Shown here in pieces: positions 4,106 to 5,763 of a stretch of 5,763 bases of DNA (position 1 is its first letter; each line of letters starts with the position of its first letter). Both the position numbers and the translations under genes were made by a program. The stretch is taken from the NCBI GenBank assembly GCA_018712125.1, contig DVHM01000118.1, positions 1-5,763 of the forward strand, written 5' to 3'. The notes beneath the pieces are model-generated. The model did no database searches and was not told the DNA's origin. It was given only the letters and a program-made list of their open reading frames with translations. Source of the stretch: Pullilachnospira_A gallistercoris. GTDB lineage: Bacteria > Bacillota > Clostridia > Lachnospirales > Lachnospiraceae.

Positions 4106-5515
4106 TCAGCTATCTTTTCTCCCTGACCAGAACAGTAACATCCCCAGAGCAACATAGCAAATCATAGGTGCCCCCAGTGCGCAGAAAGAAAAGAAGTCGC
4201 AGATACCCGCGTTCTGTACCGGCAGCATTGCCGTCTGTGCCGGCGCCTGATAATCCAACCGGGCCAGCATAAAATTGAAAATCCCAAGGGCGATTCCCCC
4301 TGTGATCGTACTGATAATCTGAAATGCTGAGGAGGAAAATCCGTCACATCGCAGGCCGCTCTCCCTCTCCACATCATCCAGGGCATCGGCCAGAAGAGTG
4401 GAAACCATAAAAGTGGAGGGTATCAGGCCAAAGGCTTTGATTGCCTGGCCTGTAAGGACCAATGCCAGGGACTGTGGACGAATATAACAGATCAGGCAGC
4501 CGATGGCCGCCAGGAAATAACCATACATCATAGCGTTTTTTCTTCCAAGCTTTCTGCAGATGGGGGTACAGAGAAAAATTCCAAGCCCCAACGGCGCATT
4601 GCCCAGTCCGTAAAAGAGTGCTTGGGTAATCCCGTCATTGTAGCTTCCCAGCACCCAGTTACAGTAATAGAAAATACTGTAGGAGGACAGAAAATTGAAT
4701 AGATTGTAAATAATCATATAGAGCATCAGAATATTCCATTGACTGCTTTTGACGCACAGTCGAAGCTGCTGCCACAGATAGCCTCCCATACTGGAGAGTT
4801 TCTCCCGGACGCGGGTTGTTGCCTCCTTTGCCCGTTCCTCCAGCGTGACCCGCTCCACCGTGTAGTAGTATTCCATCAGAAGAAGTGGACAGCAGACTGC
4901 GGTAATGACCACAATAACCAGAATCCAATTCTCCTGATCCGTTCCCATCGCAGGCATCAGCACGCAGGGAAACAGGATCGCAAGAAAAGTACCGGACACC
5001 ATATTGAGCGCATTGGTAGCCAACGACAGCGCATTTCTCTCCCCCTCCCGTCGGGTAGCCAGCGGGACGAGCAGCGTGTGGCTGGTGGAGTAAGCAGTAT
5101 ATCCCACCGTATAAAAAAGATTATAGGCCACGAAAATCCAGATTGCCTGCACAAAGGCCTCATTTCCCGGAATTACAAACAGCATAACCATACTGGCCAG
5201 AAGTACCGGTGCGGAAAACAGAATCCAGGGTCTCGCTTTCCCCTGGGGCGATCGCGTCCGGTCCACCAGACGGGCCATAAAGAGAAATGCCGCCGCTCCC
5301 AGGATTTTGCTGATCAGAGGAAAAACGGTCAGAAAAGTTCCTCCCCAGAGATTGGAGAGATCCAGTACATCTGTATAGTACACATTCAGGTAACTGTTCA
5401 GGGTGCTTGCCAGCACGGACACTCCGATAGGCCCCAGAAAATATCCCAACACCTTCTCCTTCCTCTCCACTCTGGCGCTCCTGATCTTTGTATTGAAAAC
5501 TGTCTGTGATAACAT
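4106..5515 (-). CDS. GPH-family (MelB-like) transporter, MFS superfamily
   Basis: 469 residues with about twelve hydrophobic segments, the size of the glycoside-pentoside-hexuronide:cation symporters. Family marks seen are D-R-T-R-S-P-Q-G-K-A-R-P-W (85-97) in the loop after helix II, the Y-S-T-S-H-T-L-L-V-P-L-A-T-R-R-E-G-E-R region (142-160), a basic central loop at about 220-258, and L-A-D-A-L-D-D-V-E (375-383) with G-L-R-C-D-G-F (387-393) in the C-terminal half. These proteins usually import sugars or uronides with Na+ or H+. Oddly, the two helix-II aspartates that bind the cation in MelB (D55, D59) align with G73 and F77, so coupling may differ. I chose the ATG at 5515 because AAGGAGG (5529-5523) precedes it by seven bases; an in-frame ATG eight codons earlier lacks such a site. 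It is divergent from a probable TetR regulator. The substrate cannot be told. Confidence 0.85.
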   Translation of the reverse strand: MLSQTVFNTKIRSARVERKEKVLGYFLGPIGVSVLASTLNSYLNVYYTDVLDLSNLWGGTFLTVFPLISKILGAAAFLFMARLVDRTRSPQGKARPWILFSAPVLLASMVMLFVIPGNEAFVQAIWIFVAYNLFYTVGYTAYSTSHTLLVPLATRREGERNALSLATNALNMVSGTFLAILFPCVLMPAMGTDQENWILVIVVITAVCCPLLLMEYYYTVERVTLEERAKEATTRVREKLSSMGGYLWQQLRLCVKSSQWNILMLYMIIYNLFNFLSSYSIFYYCNWVLGSYNDGITQALFYGLGNAPLGLGIFLCTPICRKLGRKNAMMYGYFLAAIGCLICYIRPQSLALVLTGQAIKAFGLIPSTFMVSTLLADALDDVERESGLRCDGFSSSAFQIISTITGGIALGIFNFMLARLDYQAPAQTAMLPVQNAGICDFFSFCALGAPMICYVALGMLLFWSGRKDS

Positions 5516-5597
5516 GAGATATCCTCCTTCCATTGACAAGTCCGTTTTGAAAGAAAAAGTCTTCCAACTCTGTCAACCGATTTCATAAATCCAACTC

Positions 5598-5626
5598 TTG
5601 TTTTCTTTTTGTAATTCCATTATAAT
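5598..5626 (+). promoter_or_regulatory. Promoter of the right-hand regulator gene
   Basis: TTGTTT (5598-5603) and a perfect TATAAT (5621-5626) are spaced by 17 bases. Transcription would start near 5633, about 60 bases before the ATG at 5693. Its -10 box overlaps the -10 box of the transporter promoter on the other strand. Confidence 0.62.
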
Positions 5627-5647
5627 ATCCCTGATAGCAGAGTACAA
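5619..5647 (-). promoter_or_regulatory. Promoter of the GPH transporter
   Basis: On the minus strand TTGTAC (5647-5642) and a perfect TATAAT (5624-5619) are spaced by 17 bases. Transcription would start near 5612 and give a leader of about 97 bases. The octamer ATTATAAT (5619-5626) serves as -10 box in both directions, so polymerase should be able to occupy only one promoter at a time. In the leader, TTGACA (5576-5571) and TGTCAA (5538-5533) could pair close to the ribosome site. Confidence 0.6.
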
Positions 5648-5655
5648 TCATCAGC

Positions 5656-5673
5656 ATCATACACGTGTCGGAT
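5656..5673. promoter_or_regulatory. Candidate operator, interrupted palindrome around ACACGTGT
   Basis: ACACGTGT at 5661-5668 is a perfect 8-bp palindrome. Beyond two mismatched positions on each side, ATC (5656-5658) pairs with GAT (5671-5673), so 14 of 18 bases are symmetric. It lies in the leader of the regulator gene, five bases before its ribosome site, and upstream of the transporter promoter's -35 box. A TetR-type repressor binding here would be typical, but this is inference. Confidence 0.4.
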
Positions 5674-5692
5674 TTTTAAAGGAGATTTTATC

Positions 5693-5763
5693 ATGAATCA
5701 GAAAAAGAACCGCGGGTATCAGCGCACCCACGCCATGCTCAAGAAATGCACCTGGGATCTTCT
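5693..5763 (+). CDS. N-terminus of a probable TetR-family regulator (3' truncated)
   Basis: Only 23 complete codons are present before the right edge. The ATG has a strong ribosome site, AAAGGAG at 5678-5684, eight bases upstream. The peptide begins M-N-Q-K-K-N-R-G-Y-Q-R-T, followed by a helix-like A-M-L-K-K-C-T-W-D-L-L. A basic tail, then R-T and an amphipathic first helix, is how many TetR/AcrR repressors begin. The divergent position next to a transporter gene, with a shared control region, also fits a local regulator. The fragment is too short to exclude another protein type. Confidence 0.45.
   Translation, partial: MNQKKNRGYQRTHAMLKKCTWDL

Noticed and set aside
3627..4106. Longer frames overlapping the small membrane-protein gene on both strands (for example 159 codons on -, 137 codons on +)
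   Set aside because: They run across the repeats, terminator or promoter and lack ribosome sites; the 92-residue frame has two clear membrane segments and its own signals.
4739..5509. A 256-codon open frame on the + strand opposite the GPH transporter
   Set aside because: Its composition is that of an antisense shadow (rich in H, Q, R, S), with no domain and no ribosome site.
5516..5539. A start for the GPH transporter eight codons upstream
   Set aside because: The AAGGAGG at 5529-5523 would lie inside the coding region; it is correctly spaced only for the ATG at 5515.

Overview
The window looks like chromosomal DNA of an anaerobic, moderately GC-rich Firmicute, most likely a gut clostridium of the Lachnospiraceae type. 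The signs are a class III (anaerobic) ribonucleotide reductase activase, a PerR regulator beside a 'reverse' rubrerythrin, strong AAGGAGG-type ribosome binding sites, textbook sigma-A promoters and a GPH sugar transporter. The taxon is inferred from gene content; no marker gene is present.

Layout from left to right: (1) 2-322, the 3' end of an NrdG-type radical SAM activase on the + strand. (2) 351-2066, a convergent minus-strand gene for a cytosolic Cys-type sulfatase. (3) 2067-2393, a 327-base divergent gap holding an AT palindrome, a 10-bp inverted repeat, and the promoter and operator of the next gene. (4) 2394-2792, a PerR-type peroxide sensor with all expected metal ligands. (5) 2910-3455, a reverse rubrerythrin with its own promoter and a PerR-like operator, closed by a strong terminator. 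(6) 3531-3702, a non-coding block of two almost identical 63-bp units, each two hairpins ending in T6, plus a diverged third copy. (7) 3734-4012, a small two-helix membrane protein on the minus strand with its own consensus-like promoter. (8) 4106-5515, a GPH-family transporter on the minus strand. (9) 5516-5692, a divergent control region whose two promoters share one -10 octamer. (10) 5693 to the right edge, the start of a probable TetR-type regulator.

Two circuits can be read. In the first, PerR probably controls itself and the rubrerythrin through two related 7-1-7 inverted repeats, a classic anaerobe peroxide-defence module. In the second, the partial regulator is divergent from the GPH transporter and is the natural candidate to control it. 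The sulfatase has no export signal, so its substrate would have to be inside the cell. A link to the GPH transporter is possible but unproven, because they are separate transcription units about 2 kb apart.

The least explained parts are the 63-bp tandem hairpin/terminator repeats and the loss, in the GPH transporter, of the two helix-II aspartates that bind the coupling cation in MelB. No CRISPR array, tRNA, rRNA, insertion sequence or phage gene was seen.
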